Source: Prevotella sp. UBA2755 (GTDB taxonomy: Bacteria; Bacteroidota; Bacteroidia; Bacteroidales; Bacteroidaceae). From it: DNA of 64,000 nt. The notes below the pieces were generated by a model that had not been told where the DNA came from, searched no databases, and was given only the letters and a program-made list of their open reading frames with translations. Shown here in pieces: positions 48,550 through 57,162 of this stretch. A program made the translations under genes and the position numbers. The stretch is from positions 22,641 through 86,640 of the forward strand of contig DEJF01000047.1 of NCBI GenBank assembly GCA_002353225.1, given 5' to 3'. Position 1 is the stretch's first letter, and each line of letters opens with the position of its first letter.

Positions 48550-51500
48550 ATGAAACTGAAATTTAAACATCAGCAATTCCAGATAGATGCTGCAAAGGCG
48601 GTGACGGATGTGTTTCAAGGACAACAGAACTTGAGCATGCTGGAGTTTACCCATGATATGGGTCGTCGCAGTGATGGACAGCAAGAGGCATTCGATGTGG
48701 TGGGATTCCGTAATCAGCCTATCAACATCTATTCCAGTCAGATGCTGAAAAACATGCGTGAGGTACAGATGGCAGAGCAACTGAAACCTTCTGAGGAAGT
48801 GCTGATGAACGACCTGCGGCTGACCATCGAGATGGAGACAGGTACGGGTAAGACTTATACCTATATCAAGACGATGTATGAACTGAACAAACTGTATGGC
48901 TGGAGCAAGTTCATCATCGTAGTGCCCAGCATCGCCATTCGTGAGGGAGTAAGTCGCTCGTTCGAGATTATGAGTGAGCACTTCGCATCCGAATACGGGA
49001 AGCGCATCCAGTCGTTCATCTATGACTCGAAGCAACTGACGAAGATCGACCAGTTTGCCAGTGATGCCAATATGCACGTGATGATTATCAACACACAGGC
49101 TTTTGCCGCTCGTGGTGAGGATGCACGACGTATCTATATGAAGTTGGATGTTTTTCGCTCACGTCGTCCTATCGACGTGATAGCAGCCACCAATCCCATC
49201 CTGATAATTGATGAGCCGCAGAGTGTGTTGGGCGTGGATAAGAAGAATGCCACCCGTGAGAAACTGAAAGAGTTCAAACCGCTCTTTACCTTATTATATA
49301 GTGCCACCCACAGGGCAGATGATATCGTGAATATGGTGTATCGCCTGGATGCCATGGATGCCTATAATAAGAAACTGGTGAAGAAGATAAGTGTAAAGGG
49401 TATCGAGCAGAAAGGTACCACTGCTACTAATGGTTATCTCTACTTGGAGAGTATCGTACTGAGCGAGGGCAATCCCAAGGCTCGGATCGGTTTCGATAAA
49501 AAGGGTGCCAGCAGCGTAAGACCTGTGACCCAACTGGTGGGTGATGGCTTCGACATCTATCAGCAGTCAGGTGGTTTGGAGGAATATAGTGACGGCTATC
49601 GGGTGGAGAGCATCGATGGCTATAACGGTACTATCCGATTGCTGAACGGCACCGTGTTGCATGAGGGTGAGATGATAGGTAAGGTGAACGATATCTATGT
49701 GCGTCGCCAGCAGATTCGTGAGACGATCCTGTCGCACATCCAGAAGGAGCGTAAGTTGTTCAGTATGGGCATCAAGTGCCTGTCACTGTTCTTCATCGAC
49801 CATGTGGACAACTATAGGAAGCCTCTCCCCCTAACCCCCTCTCCAAAAGGCGAGGGGGAAGCCTGTGGCAACAAAGGTGTCTATGCACAGATGTTTGAGG
49901 AAGAGTATTCCAATATTGTAGGACAACTGCAACTGGAGTTTGCGGATGATCCTGCTTATGTGGCTTATCTGAAACGGTTCACGGTAGAAGAAGTGCATGA
50001 TGGCTATTTCTCACGTGACAAGAAAGGAAAGGTCGTGGACTCTGCTAATAAAGAGGGGGATAACGAGGTTCGAGGCTATCAGTTGATAATGAAAGAAAAG
50101 GAGAAACTGCTGTCGTTTGACACCCCAGTACGTTTCATCTTCTCGCACTCAGCATTGAAGGAAGGCTGGGACAATCCCAACGTATTCCAGATCTGTACGC
50201 TGAAGGACTCAGACAACCAGACAAAGAAACGTCAGGAGGTGGGTCGTGGTATGCGACTCTGTGTGAACGACAAGGGTGAGCGACAGGATGAGAGTGTGCT
50301 GCATGGTGGTGTGTTCGCAGTCAACGAACTGACCGTCATCGCCAGCGAGTCATATAACTCGTTTGCTGCCAAACTACAGACGGAGATTGCTGAGGCTGTT
50401 GGTGACAGACCAGTGAAAGTTCAACTGGAACTGTTTAAGGATATGGTAGTGACCAATGCCCGTGGTGAGCAGAAGAAGATGGATGCGGACGATGCGCAGG
50501 ATATTCTCTTCACGCTCCGTATGAAAGGCTATGTCACCAAACAAGGTCAGTTAACCCAACAGTATCATGACGACAAGCAACAGGGGACACTCGACTTTGG
50601 AGAGGACTATAACGAGTATCAGGCTGATATCGTCAAGAAGTTAGATAGCATCTTCAACCCGGATAGTGTGAAGCCTGAGGATGCCCGCAAGGTACGTGAG
50701 GCAAAGTTCGACTCGCAGAAGTTTGCCCGTAAGGAGTTCCAAGATATGTGGCGCAAGATCAACAGTCAGACTTACTATACGGTGGATTTCAAGACGGATG
50801 ATCTCATCAAACGAGCCGTGATCGCCTTGGATAACCATCTGAAAGTATCGAGAATCGCCATCCAAGTGGTGAAAGGTACGATGAATGAGATTAAGAGCAA
50901 ACAGCAATTGTTGGCAGGTACAGCGATGGTGGCGCAAGAGGCGGCTACGGAAAGTGTACATGAGTTGATTGGTGAGAATGTTCGCTATGACCTCATTGGT
51001 AAACTGGTGGAGGATACAGGCTTGACTCGTAAGGCGATCGTCACCATTCTCAAGAAGATATCGCCTAATACCTTTAATATGTTCAAAGCAAATCCTGAGG
51101 AGTTTATCATCAAGGCTGGCAATATTATTAATCAATGTAAGGCTGTTGCGGTGGTGGAGCATGTGGCTTACCACAAATTGAATCAGGAGTTTGATGCCGA
51201 CATCTTCAGTGCCTCGACATTGAAGGGTAAACTGGGTGTGAATGCCATGGAGTCGCAGAAGTCACTTTATGATATTGTGGTGGTTGACTCGAAAGGTATA
51301 GAGATGGACTTCGCCAAGAACTTGGAAATGCATAACGAGGTGGCAGTCTATACCAAATTACCAAGTGGATTCTATATCAATACGCCTGTAGGTCACTATA
51401 ATCCAGACTGGGCTATTGTGTTCAAGGAAGGAACGGATGTGAAGCATGTCTACTTTGTGGCAGAGACGAAAGGCTATAGTGATGATGAGGTGACAGACTA

Positions 51501-51624
51501 TCGCAAGACGGAAGAAGTGAAGATAGAGTGTGCCAAACGTCACTTTGCCACCATCTCCAGTTCTACGGTCACTTATGATGTAGTGAAAGACTATAAGGGG
51601 CTGATGGATATTGTAACCAAGTAA
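48550..51624 (+). CDS. Type III restriction enzyme subunit (Res) with in-frame repeat
   Basis: From ATG 48550 (MKLKFKHQQFQIDAAKAV) the protein has 1024 residues; an upstream in-frame ATG at 48520 is less likely. Superfamily 2 helicase motifs: Walker A METGTGKTYTYIKTM, DEPQ box IIDEPQSVLG, TLLYSATHR, and QEVGRGMRLCVN near residue 575. The C-terminal nuclease has the PD-ExK elements NPDWAIVF and FVAETKG. Res translocates or slides with Mod and cuts 25-27 bases from the site. LPLTPSPKGEGE (nt 49819-49862, about residue 424-437) is an interspersed repeat read in frame within the helicase core region. It is the last gene of the island, separated from mod by a reversed ATPase gene. Confidence 0.93.
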   Translation: MKLKFKHQQFQIDAAKAVTDVFQGQQNLSMLEFTHDMGRRSDGQQEAFDVVGFRNQPINIYSSQMLKNMREVQMAEQLKPSEEVLMNDLRLTIEMETGTGKTYTYIKTMYELNKLYGWSKFIIVVPSIAIREGVSRSFEIMSEHFASEYGKRIQSFIYDSKQLTKIDQFASDANMHVMIINTQAFAARGEDARRIYMKLDVFRSRRPIDVIAATNPILIIDEPQSVLGVDKKNATREKLKEFKPLFTLLYSATHRADDIVNMVYRLDAMDAYNKKLVKKISVKGIEQKGTTATNGYLYLESIVLSEGNPKARIGFDKKGASSVRPVTQLVGDGFDIYQQSGGLEEYSDGYRVESIDGYNGTIRLLNGTVLHEGEMIGKVNDIYVRRQQIRETILSHIQKERKLFSMGIKCLSLFFIDHVDNYRKPLPLTPSPKGEGEACGNKGVYAQMFEEEYSNIVGQLQLEFADDPAYVAYLKRFTVEEVHDGYFSRDKKGKVVDSANKEGDNEVRGYQLIMKEKEKLLSFDTPVRFIFSHSALKEGWDNPNVFQICTLKDSDNQTKKRQEVGRGMRLCVNDKGERQDESVLHGGVFAVNELTVIASESYNSFAAKLQTEIAEAVGDRPVKVQLELFKDMVVTNARGEQKKMDADDAQDILFTLRMKGYVTKQGQLTQQYHDDKQQGTLDFGEDYNEYQADIVKKLDSIFNPDSVKPEDARKVREAKFDSQKFARKEFQDMWRKINSQTYYTVDFKTDDLIKRAVIALDNHLKVSRIAIQVVKGTMNEIKSKQQLLAGTAMVAQEAATESVHELIGENVRYDLIGKLVEDTGLTRKAIVTILKKISPNTFNMFKANPEEFIIKAGNIINQCKAVAVVEHVAYHKLNQEFDADIFSASTLKGKLGVNAMESQKSLYDIVVVDSKGIEMDFAKNLEMHNEVAVYTKLPSGFYINTPVGHYNPDWAIVFKEGTDVKHVYFVAETKGYSDDEVTDYRKTEEVKIECAKRHFATISSSTVTYDVVKDYKGLMDIVTK
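49819..49862 (+). repeat. In-frame GC-rich repeat inside res
   Basis: The element (CCCCTAACCCCCTCTCC ... GGCGAGGGGG) is a near copy of the one at the end of the acetyltransferase gene (8051-8093). Here it is read without stops as KPLPLTPSPKGEGE between YRK and ACGNKG. Confidence 0.85.
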
Positions 51625-51646
51625 GAAGGGGTGGAAATAGGTGTTC

Positions 51647-53296
51647 TTACTTCAACAGGAAAAAGCCGACATGATGGGATATGCCGTTGTTGTTGAAGGT
51701 ACGCAATTCGTAGAAGCCTTTCTCAACATCACCGATAAACACCATAGGACCAAAAGGCTTGTTCATCAGGTGAACACCTTGTGTCGAGTAGATGGCGAAA
51801 TTGTCGGACTGAGGCAATTCATTGAAATCTGCAACTTGCAGACAATAATTGTCCACGGGGATGAGTTGAGAGTCGGCTATGGGTTGTTGGCTCTTACCTG
51901 TCTGCTGCTGACTGTTGGAGATACTCTCGATGCCATAACGGTTGACGGCAGTAACCATGTAGTGGAGTGGGGTGTCATTGGCAGAGCGGCGGACGGAGAG
52001 GTTTTGCTGCATCAGTCGGGTTGCGATGATATTGCGTGCGTCGTTGATATCCACAGGATAGTTTGTGGAGGCATAGACATTATATGTCAGGTAGTCGCCG
52101 TCACTGTTGTCAGTGGCTCCGCTCCAACTGAGGTTATCACCATTGGTGGTGCGCTCGATATTAAGGGTGGTAGGGGAAGTTGGTCTTGTCGACTTGTTCG
52201 TCGTGAGAGGGGGAACGACGGCAGGGTAGGCGTCGAAGTCGCAAACGAAGTCATAGAGACCTTTGGTGTTATCCGTGAGGAAACGGCTGCGGAAGTAGCA
52301 GTGTCCGAGTCCTAAGTCACGAGCCACGTGCATCTGTCGCTTAATGGCATCCAACGACCAGTTGCCCTCACTGCGTATCAGTCGGTAGATACCTAATCCG
52401 GCGGCTATCTCACGTCCATAACGGTGCTCACTCCAGTCAGCGGCAAAGGGGTAGTAGTGCTTGCCGTCATAATACATCATAGGGAAGAGTTGGTCCATGA
52501 GTCCGTCACGTAACCAGCCTTGTGCATCTTGGCAAACTTTGTTATAAGCATTCCATCCGCCACTTGGGTAACGAGTCAGGTCGTCAAACTTGCCGAGGGG
52601 TGAACAACTTAGTTTAATCCAAGGCTTTAAGTCTTTGACTTTCTGATGGATAGAACGGACAATGCGAGTAATATTCTCACGAGCCTGTTGACGTGATATG
52701 CGTAAGGGATAGGTTTCTGGATAACGGATATAGTCGAGGTGGATGCCATCGACGTCATACCGTCTGGTGATCTCTTCACAGATGGAGGAAATATAGTCGG
52801 CGGTCCGCGAGTCCTCGGGGTTCAGACAGGCATCCTCACCCACATGCCTCATCAGTTCGGGATGCGTCTTTCGCAGGTTCTTCGCCCCGTAACTGTTCCA
52901 CTTACCCGAAGGAACGGTGACCACCCACGCATGCAGTTCCATGCCCCGTTTGTGTGCCTCTTCGATGGCAAACTGAAGAGGGTCGTAGTTGGGACCCGTG
53001 CCGAAGCGTCCGCTGATACATCCGTCCCAAGGTTCGATGCGGGAAGGGTAGGTGACCGTTCCCCGAATACGCGCCTGATAGAGAACGGTATTTACGTTAG
53101 CATGCTTCAGTTGGTCGAGGATGCGGCATAGTTCTTGTTTCTGTTTCTGTTCGACGGCAGCGGAAGTCCCTTTGGTGCTGGGCCAGTCAAGTCCCTCCAA
53201 GGTGGTGAGCCATACGGCACGAAGTTCGTGCTTAGGCTGTGCGCTCAGTGTCAAAACCGTCAGCAGAAGGAGTAGAAAGAAAGTATATCTTTTCAT
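51647..53296 (-). CDS. GHL10-type secreted glycoside hydrolase (YngK family, DUF187)
   Basis: The 549-residue protein has a signal peptide (MKRYTFFLLLLLTVLTLSAQ) and a TIM-barrel of the GHL10/YngK family: ELRAVWLTTLEGLDWPS, the paired ANVNTVLYQARIRG, GMELHAWV, YDVDGIHLDYIRYP (conserved acidic residues) and LFPMMYYDGKHYYPF. A C-terminal fibronectin-like domain (about 385-460) and a final beta domain follow. Relatives are believed to cleave peptidoglycan or bacterial exopolysaccharide glycans, but activity is rarely shown. SNSQQQTGKSQQPIADSQ (nt 51864-51918) is a short interspersed repeat read in frame between domains. It converges on res, 22 bases apart. Confidence 0.85.
   Translation of the reverse strand: MKRYTFFLLLLLTVLTLSAQPKHELRAVWLTTLEGLDWPSTKGTSAAVEQKQKQELCRILDQLKHANVNTVLYQARIRGTVTYPSRIEPWDGCISGRFGTGPNYDPLQFAIEEAHKRGMELHAWVVTVPSGKWNSYGAKNLRKTHPELMRHVGEDACLNPEDSRTADYISSICEEITRRYDVDGIHLDYIRYPETYPLRISRQQARENITRIVRSIHQKVKDLKPWIKLSCSPLGKFDDLTRYPSGGWNAYNKVCQDAQGWLRDGLMDQLFPMMYYDGKHYYPFAADWSEHRYGREIAAGLGIYRLIRSEGNWSLDAIKRQMHVARDLGLGHCYFRSRFLTDNTKGLYDFVCDFDAYPAVVPPLTTNKSTRPTSPTTLNIERTTNGDNLSWSGATDNSDGDYLTYNVYASTNYPVDINDARNIIATRLMQQNLSVRRSANDTPLHYMVTAVNRYGIESISNSQQQTGKSQQPIADSQLIPVDNYCLQVADFNELPQSDNFAIYSTQGVHLMNKPFGPMVFIGDVEKGFYELRTFNNNGISHHVGFFLLK
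51864..51918 (-). repeat. In-frame QQPTANSQ-type repeat in the GHL10 gene
   Basis: GGGTTGTTGGCTCTTACC and neighbouring TGCTGCTGACTGTTGG are versions of a TTGTTGGCTGTTGGCT repeat. On the coding strand it gives SQQQTGKSQQPIADSQ at a domain boundary. A related copy forms the signal peptide of the peptidase at 55772. Confidence 0.65.
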
Positions 53297-53315
53297 GTTG
53301 TTGTCAATTTTGGAT

Positions 53316-53324
53316 GCAAAGATA
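53316..53324 (-). promoter_or_regulatory. Promoter -7 element of the GHL10 gene
   Basis: The reverse strand reads TATCTTTGC, a perfect match, 19 bases before the start codon. Confidence 0.8.
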
Positions 53325-53332
53325 AGAAAAAA

Positions 53333-53361
53333 AGTTCATAGTTCATAGTTCTTAGTTCATA
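53333..53361 (+). repeat. AGTTCAT tandem repeats between divergent promoters
   Basis: Four imperfect copies of AGTTCATA lie between the GHL10 and cstA promoters. Confidence 0.8.
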
Positions 53362-53370
53362 ATTATTTGT

Positions 53371-53379
53371 TATCTTTGC
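53371..53379 (+). promoter_or_regulatory. Promoter -7 element of the cstA unit
   Basis: TATCTTTGC is a perfect consensus match 28 bases before the cstA start. It probably drives cstA, nadC and the two peptidase genes. Confidence 0.8.
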
Positions 53380-53407
53380 AGGCAGTTTTATAAAACATCA
53401 AAAGAAA

Positions 53408-54871
53408 ATGATTTCATTTACATTGAGTTTAGTGGCTCTGTTGTTAGGCTATTTTTTCTACGGACGTCTGGTAGAGCGGATATTCCATCCCGATGACCGC
53501 GTGACACCTGCTGTCGCTAAGGCAGACGGTATTGACTACATTGTGCTTCCTAACTGGAAGATTTTTATGATTCAGTTCTTGAATATCGCCGGTACAGGTC
53601 CTATCTTCGGCGCTATTATGGGAGCGAAGTTCGGTCCTGTCGCTTATCTGTGGATCGTGTTAGGCTGCATCTTCGCAGGTGCTACCCATGACTACCTGTC
53701 GGGTATGCTCTCGATGCGTAACGATGGTGCCGGACTGCCGGAGTTGATAGGTAAGTATTTAGGTAAGACGACCAAGAACGTGATGCTTGTGTTCACCGTT
53801 TTGCTGCTCGTCATGGTAGGTACTGTGTTCGTCTACAGTCCTGCTGAGATCCTGCACTCCATTGGTGGTGATACGATGATGTGGGTAGGTATTATCTTCG
53901 TCTATTACATTGTCGCCACGATGCTGCCTATCGACAAGATCATCGGTAAGATATATCCGCTGTTCGCCTTCTCCCTGCTGTTCATGGCAGGAGCCCTGAT
54001 GGTGGCGCTGTATGCCAAGTGGCCCGAGTTGCCGGAACTATGGACAAACTTCTATAATATGGGTGCCGAGGCGCAACCCGAGAAGTGGACGGACGCTATC
54101 TTCCCAGCCTTGTTTATCACCATTGCCTGTGGTGCTATCAGTGGTTTCCATGCTACGCAGAGCCCGTTGATGGCACGTTGCGTGAAATCAGAGCACATGG
54201 GACGCCCCATTTTCTATGGTGCGATGATCACAGAGGGTGTAGTGGCATTGATATGGGCGACAGTCTCCGCATGGTTCTTCTATGGCAGTCCGTCTCCTGG
54301 CTATGAGTTGATAGCCGGTGCTGACAAGGGCTTCTACACTTCTGCCCCTGCCGTAGTGAACTTAGTGTGCAACGACTGGTTGGGTGTCGCCGGTGCCATT
54401 CTTGCCATGTTAGGTGTTGTCGCAGCGCCTATTACGAGTGGTGATACCGCTTTCCGTTCCGGTCGTCTGATTGTTGCTGAGTGGTTGAAACTCGACCAGC
54501 GTCCTATTGCGAAACGTCTGTATATCTGTGTACCCTTGTTTGCTGTTTCTATTCTGATGCTGCTCTGGCAGATTGAGAACCCAGACGGCTTCAATACTAT
54601 CTGGCAGTATTTCGGATGGAGCAATCAGGCATTGTCTGTATTCACCTTATGGACATTGACGGTCTATCTGGTGCAGCATAAGAAGCCCTATATCATCACA
54701 CTGATTCCGGCGCTCTTCATGACAACAGTATGCTCTACGTTCCTGTTTGTCTCTAAGCAGGCGTTCCATCTGCCGGAGTCTGTCGGCTATCCTTTGGGTG
54801 TCCTCTGTTTCTTTGTGGCACTGGTATGGTTCTGCGTGTGGTATCGTAAATATCAGAATAATCATCAATAA
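53408..54871 (+). CDS. cstA: CstA-family carbon starvation protein (peptide/pyruvate transporter)
   Basis: This 487-residue membrane protein has more than ten hydrophobic helices and the CstA motifs: GYFFYGRLVERIFHPDD, DYIVLPNWKIFMIQFLNIAG, GAIMGAKFGPVAYLWIVLG, GATHDYLSGMLSMRNDG, and a second half with SGFHATQSPLMARCV and ITSGDTAFRSGRLI. E. coli CstA has about 700 residues; this shorter version is normal for Bacteroidota. Homologues import peptides or pyruvate under carbon limitation. It starts a likely operon followed 58 bases later by nadC. Confidence 0.92.
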   Translation: MISFTLSLVALLLGYFFYGRLVERIFHPDDRVTPAVAKADGIDYIVLPNWKIFMIQFLNIAGTGPIFGAIMGAKFGPVAYLWIVLGCIFAGATHDYLSGMLSMRNDGAGLPELIGKYLGKTTKNVMLVFTVLLLVMVGTVFVYSPAEILHSIGGDTMMWVGIIFVYYIVATMLPIDKIIGKIYPLFAFSLLFMAGALMVALYAKWPELPELWTNFYNMGAEAQPEKWTDAIFPALFITIACGAISGFHATQSPLMARCVKSEHMGRPIFYGAMITEGVVALIWATVSAWFFYGSPSPGYELIAGADKGFYTSAPAVVNLVCNDWLGVAGAILAMLGVVAAPITSGDTAFRSGRLIVAEWLKLDQRPIAKRLYICVPLFAVSILMLLWQIENPDGFNTIWQYFGWSNQALSVFTLWTLTVYLVQHKKPYIITLIPALFMTTVCSTFLFVSKQAFHLPESVGYPLGVLCFFVALVWFCVWYRKYQNNHQ

Positions 54872-54929
54872 GTCGTTAAAACGATGAAGTGTCTTTTTAA
54901 AAAACAGTATAAACTTAAGAAATAAGCCT

Positions 54930-55778
54930 ATGTTAAGTGTAGAAGAGTTAGTAGACAGACTGATTGACCTCTCTTTTGCGGAGGATATCGGTGACGGCGA
55001 CCATACCACTTTGTGTTGTATCCCTGCCGATGCGATGGGTAAGTCGCACCTGCTGATTAAGGAAGACGGTATCCTTGCCGGTGTAGAGGTGGCAAAAGAA
55101 GTGTTCCGTCGTTTCGACCCCGACATGCAGGTGGAGGTGTTGATGCAGGATGGTGCGAAAGTGAAGAAGGGCGACATCGCCATGATTGTCACTGGTCGTG
55201 TGCGTTCGTTGTTACAGACAGAGCGTCTGATGCTGAATATCATGCAGCGTATGAGTGGTATCGCCACGATGACCAACCGTTATGTGGAGCGTCTGAAGGG
55301 AACCCTTACCCGTGTACTGGATACCCGTAAGACAACACCTGGTATGCGTATGCTGGAGAAGCAGGCAGTGAAGATTGGTGGTGGTGTGAATCATCGTATC
55401 GGCTTGTTTGACATGATTCTGCTGAAAGACAACCATGTGGACTTCGCTGGCGGTATCGTCAATGCTATTGACCGCTGTCATAAGTATTTGGAAGAGAAAG
55501 GCTTGCAACTGAAGATTGAAATAGAGGTGCGCTCCTTTGACGAGTTACAGCAAGTGCTTGACCACGGAGGCGTCGACCGTATCATGCTCGATAATTTCTC
55601 CGTGCCCGATACGAAGAAAGCGGTTGAACTGATAGCAGGTCGTTATGAGACAGAGTCGAGTGGTGGTATTACTTTTGATACTATCCGTGACTATGCCGAA
55701 CAGGGGGTTGACTTCATCTCTGTTGGTGCATTGACACACTCTGTCAAAGGACTCGACATGAGTTTCAAGGCATGCTGA
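54930..55778 (+). CDS. nadC: Nicotinate-nucleotide diphosphorylase (carboxylating)
   Basis: The 282-residue quinolinate phosphoribosyltransferase converts quinolinate and PRPP to nicotinate mononucleotide, carbon dioxide and pyrophosphate in de novo NAD synthesis. Motifs: EDIGDGDHTT, ERLMLNIMQRMSGIATMT, the substrate-binding RVLDTRKTTPGMRMLEKQAV, GGGVNHRIGLFDMILLKDNH and ISVGALTHSVKGLDMS. Length is typical. nadA and nadB are not adjacent. Its last 7 bases overlap the start of the M23 peptidase gene, indicating translational coupling. Confidence 0.96.
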   Translation: MLSVEELVDRLIDLSFAEDIGDGDHTTLCCIPADAMGKSHLLIKEDGILAGVEVAKEVFRRFDPDMQVEVLMQDGAKVKKGDIAMIVTGRVRSLLQTERLMLNIMQRMSGIATMTNRYVERLKGTLTRVLDTRKTTPGMRMLEKQAVKIGGGVNHRIGLFDMILLKDNHVDFAGGIVNAIDRCHKYLEEKGLQLKIEIEVRSFDELQQVLDHGGVDRIMLDNFSVPDTKKAVELIAGRYETESSGGITFDTIRDYAEQGVDFISVGALTHSVKGLDMSFKAC

Positions 55779-57160
55779 TTCGCCGCCTTTTTGCCATTAG
55801 TTGTTGGCTGTTGGCTATTGGCTCTTATGCTACAGACCATGTACAATATCATCCGCCAGTGGATTATACCATCACACTGGCGGGTAATTTTGGTGAGCCG
55901 CGTCCCAACCATTTCCATGGGGGGGTGGATATCAAGACAGATAACGTGGAGGGCAAGCATATCTACACCATCGGGGATGGCTATGTGAGTCGTCTGACAG
56001 TTGGTATCAGTGGCTTCGGTAATGCTGTGTATGTCACCCATCCTGAAGGATATACCAGTATCTATTGTCATCTGCAGAAGTTCTCTCCCAAGTTGGAACG
56101 GATGGTACACCGTACGGGAAAGCATGATGAGCAGATTGATTTGCACTTTACACCGATAGACTTCCCTGTGTCACAGGGACAGTTAATCGCTATCAGTGGT
56201 AATACGGGACATAGCACGGGACCCCATCTTCATTTAGAGATTCACGACACACGGACATGGGACATGCTGGACCCCTTGGATTTCCTTGCCCCGTATGTCA
56301 ACGACTCCGTAGCGCCTCAGGCACATAGTGTGATGGCATGTCCAGTAGCGGGCGAGGGCGTGTTCAATGGCGGAAGTGGAAAACAGACTTTCGGGTTCTC
56401 TTCTCATCGTCTCCATCAAGAGTTGACGGCATGGGGAAAGATAGGTTTTGCCTTATGGGCAGACGACTATATGCAGGGAGTCTATAACCATTATGGCATC
56501 CGTGAGACCATCCTGCAGGTGGATGGAAAAGAGGTGTTCCATTCGAATGTCGGACGTATTCCCGTGTTTAGCAACCGTCAGGTGAACTCATGGGGTGACT
56601 ACCAGCATTGGCTACATCAAAAGACTTGGTATATGCGTTCGTATATCCCAAAGGGTGTCACCCTGCCTATCCTGCAGGCAGACGAGAACGATGGCTATGT
56701 GTTGTTCAATGAGGAGCGCCCTTACCAGTTTACATATATCCTCCGTGACTTCATGGGAAATGAGTCACGGTATGAGTTTGAGGTGATAGGAAAAAAAGAG
56801 AAGATCCCTACGATATCCCCCCAGCGGTATAATGTGCGTTACGACCGTCCTTCACTGATTTCTTTGCCAGGTATGCAACTGACGATACCGGCAGGTATGG
56901 TGGAGGACGGGCTGATGGTGTTCCCGATGATAGAGGAGGGGTGTGTCTCGAAACGTTATACCTTTGCCCAGCAGGCTTGTCCGCTGTTCGGATGGGCAGA
57001 GTTAAGTATTGCTATCCCACAGGGAGTAGATACTTCCCGTCTCTATATCGACAGTGGCGGGCATGACATGGGTGGTGTCTGTCAGGACGGTTGGATAACC
57101 ACCCGTATCCGTGAGTTGGGAGCCAGTTATGAATTGAAAATAAAAGATAATAAAGAATAA
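55772..57160 (+). CDS. M23 (LytM-type) metallopeptidase, exported
   Basis: The 462-residue protein starts within the end of nadC. Its first 20 residues (MLIRRLFAISCWLLAIGSYA) form a signal sequence built on a TTGTTGGCTGTTGGCT repeat. The M23 domain follows: FHGGVDIKT with His49 and Asp53 as zinc ligands, and the HxH motif PHLHLEIHD (His152, His154). About 300 residues of beta-rich sequence of unknown function complete it. M23 enzymes cut peptidoglycan cross-bridges; intact ligands suggest activity in the periplasm. The next gene, a dipeptidase, starts 2 bases after the stop. Confidence 0.88.
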   Translation: MLIRRLFAISCWLLAIGSYATDHVQYHPPVDYTITLAGNFGEPRPNHFHGGVDIKTDNVEGKHIYTIGDGYVSRLTVGISGFGNAVYVTHPEGYTSIYCHLQKFSPKLERMVHRTGKHDEQIDLHFTPIDFPVSQGQLIAISGNTGHSTGPHLHLEIHDTRTWDMLDPLDFLAPYVNDSVAPQAHSVMACPVAGEGVFNGGSGKQTFGFSSHRLHQELTAWGKIGFALWADDYMQGVYNHYGIRETILQVDGKEVFHSNVGRIPVFSNRQVNSWGDYQHWLHQKTWYMRSYIPKGVTLPILQADENDGYVLFNEERPYQFTYILRDFMGNESRYEFEVIGKKEKIPTISPQRYNVRYDRPSLISLPGMQLTIPAGMVEDGLMVFPMIEEGCVSKRYTFAQQACPLFGWAELSIAIPQGVDTSRLYIDSGGHDMGGVCQDGWITTRIRELGASYELKIKDNKE

Positions 57161-57162
57161 CC

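Noticed and set aside
51641..52315. 224-codon frame opposite the GHL10 gene
   Set aside because: Antisense shadow lying entirely within the hydrolase gene and its end.
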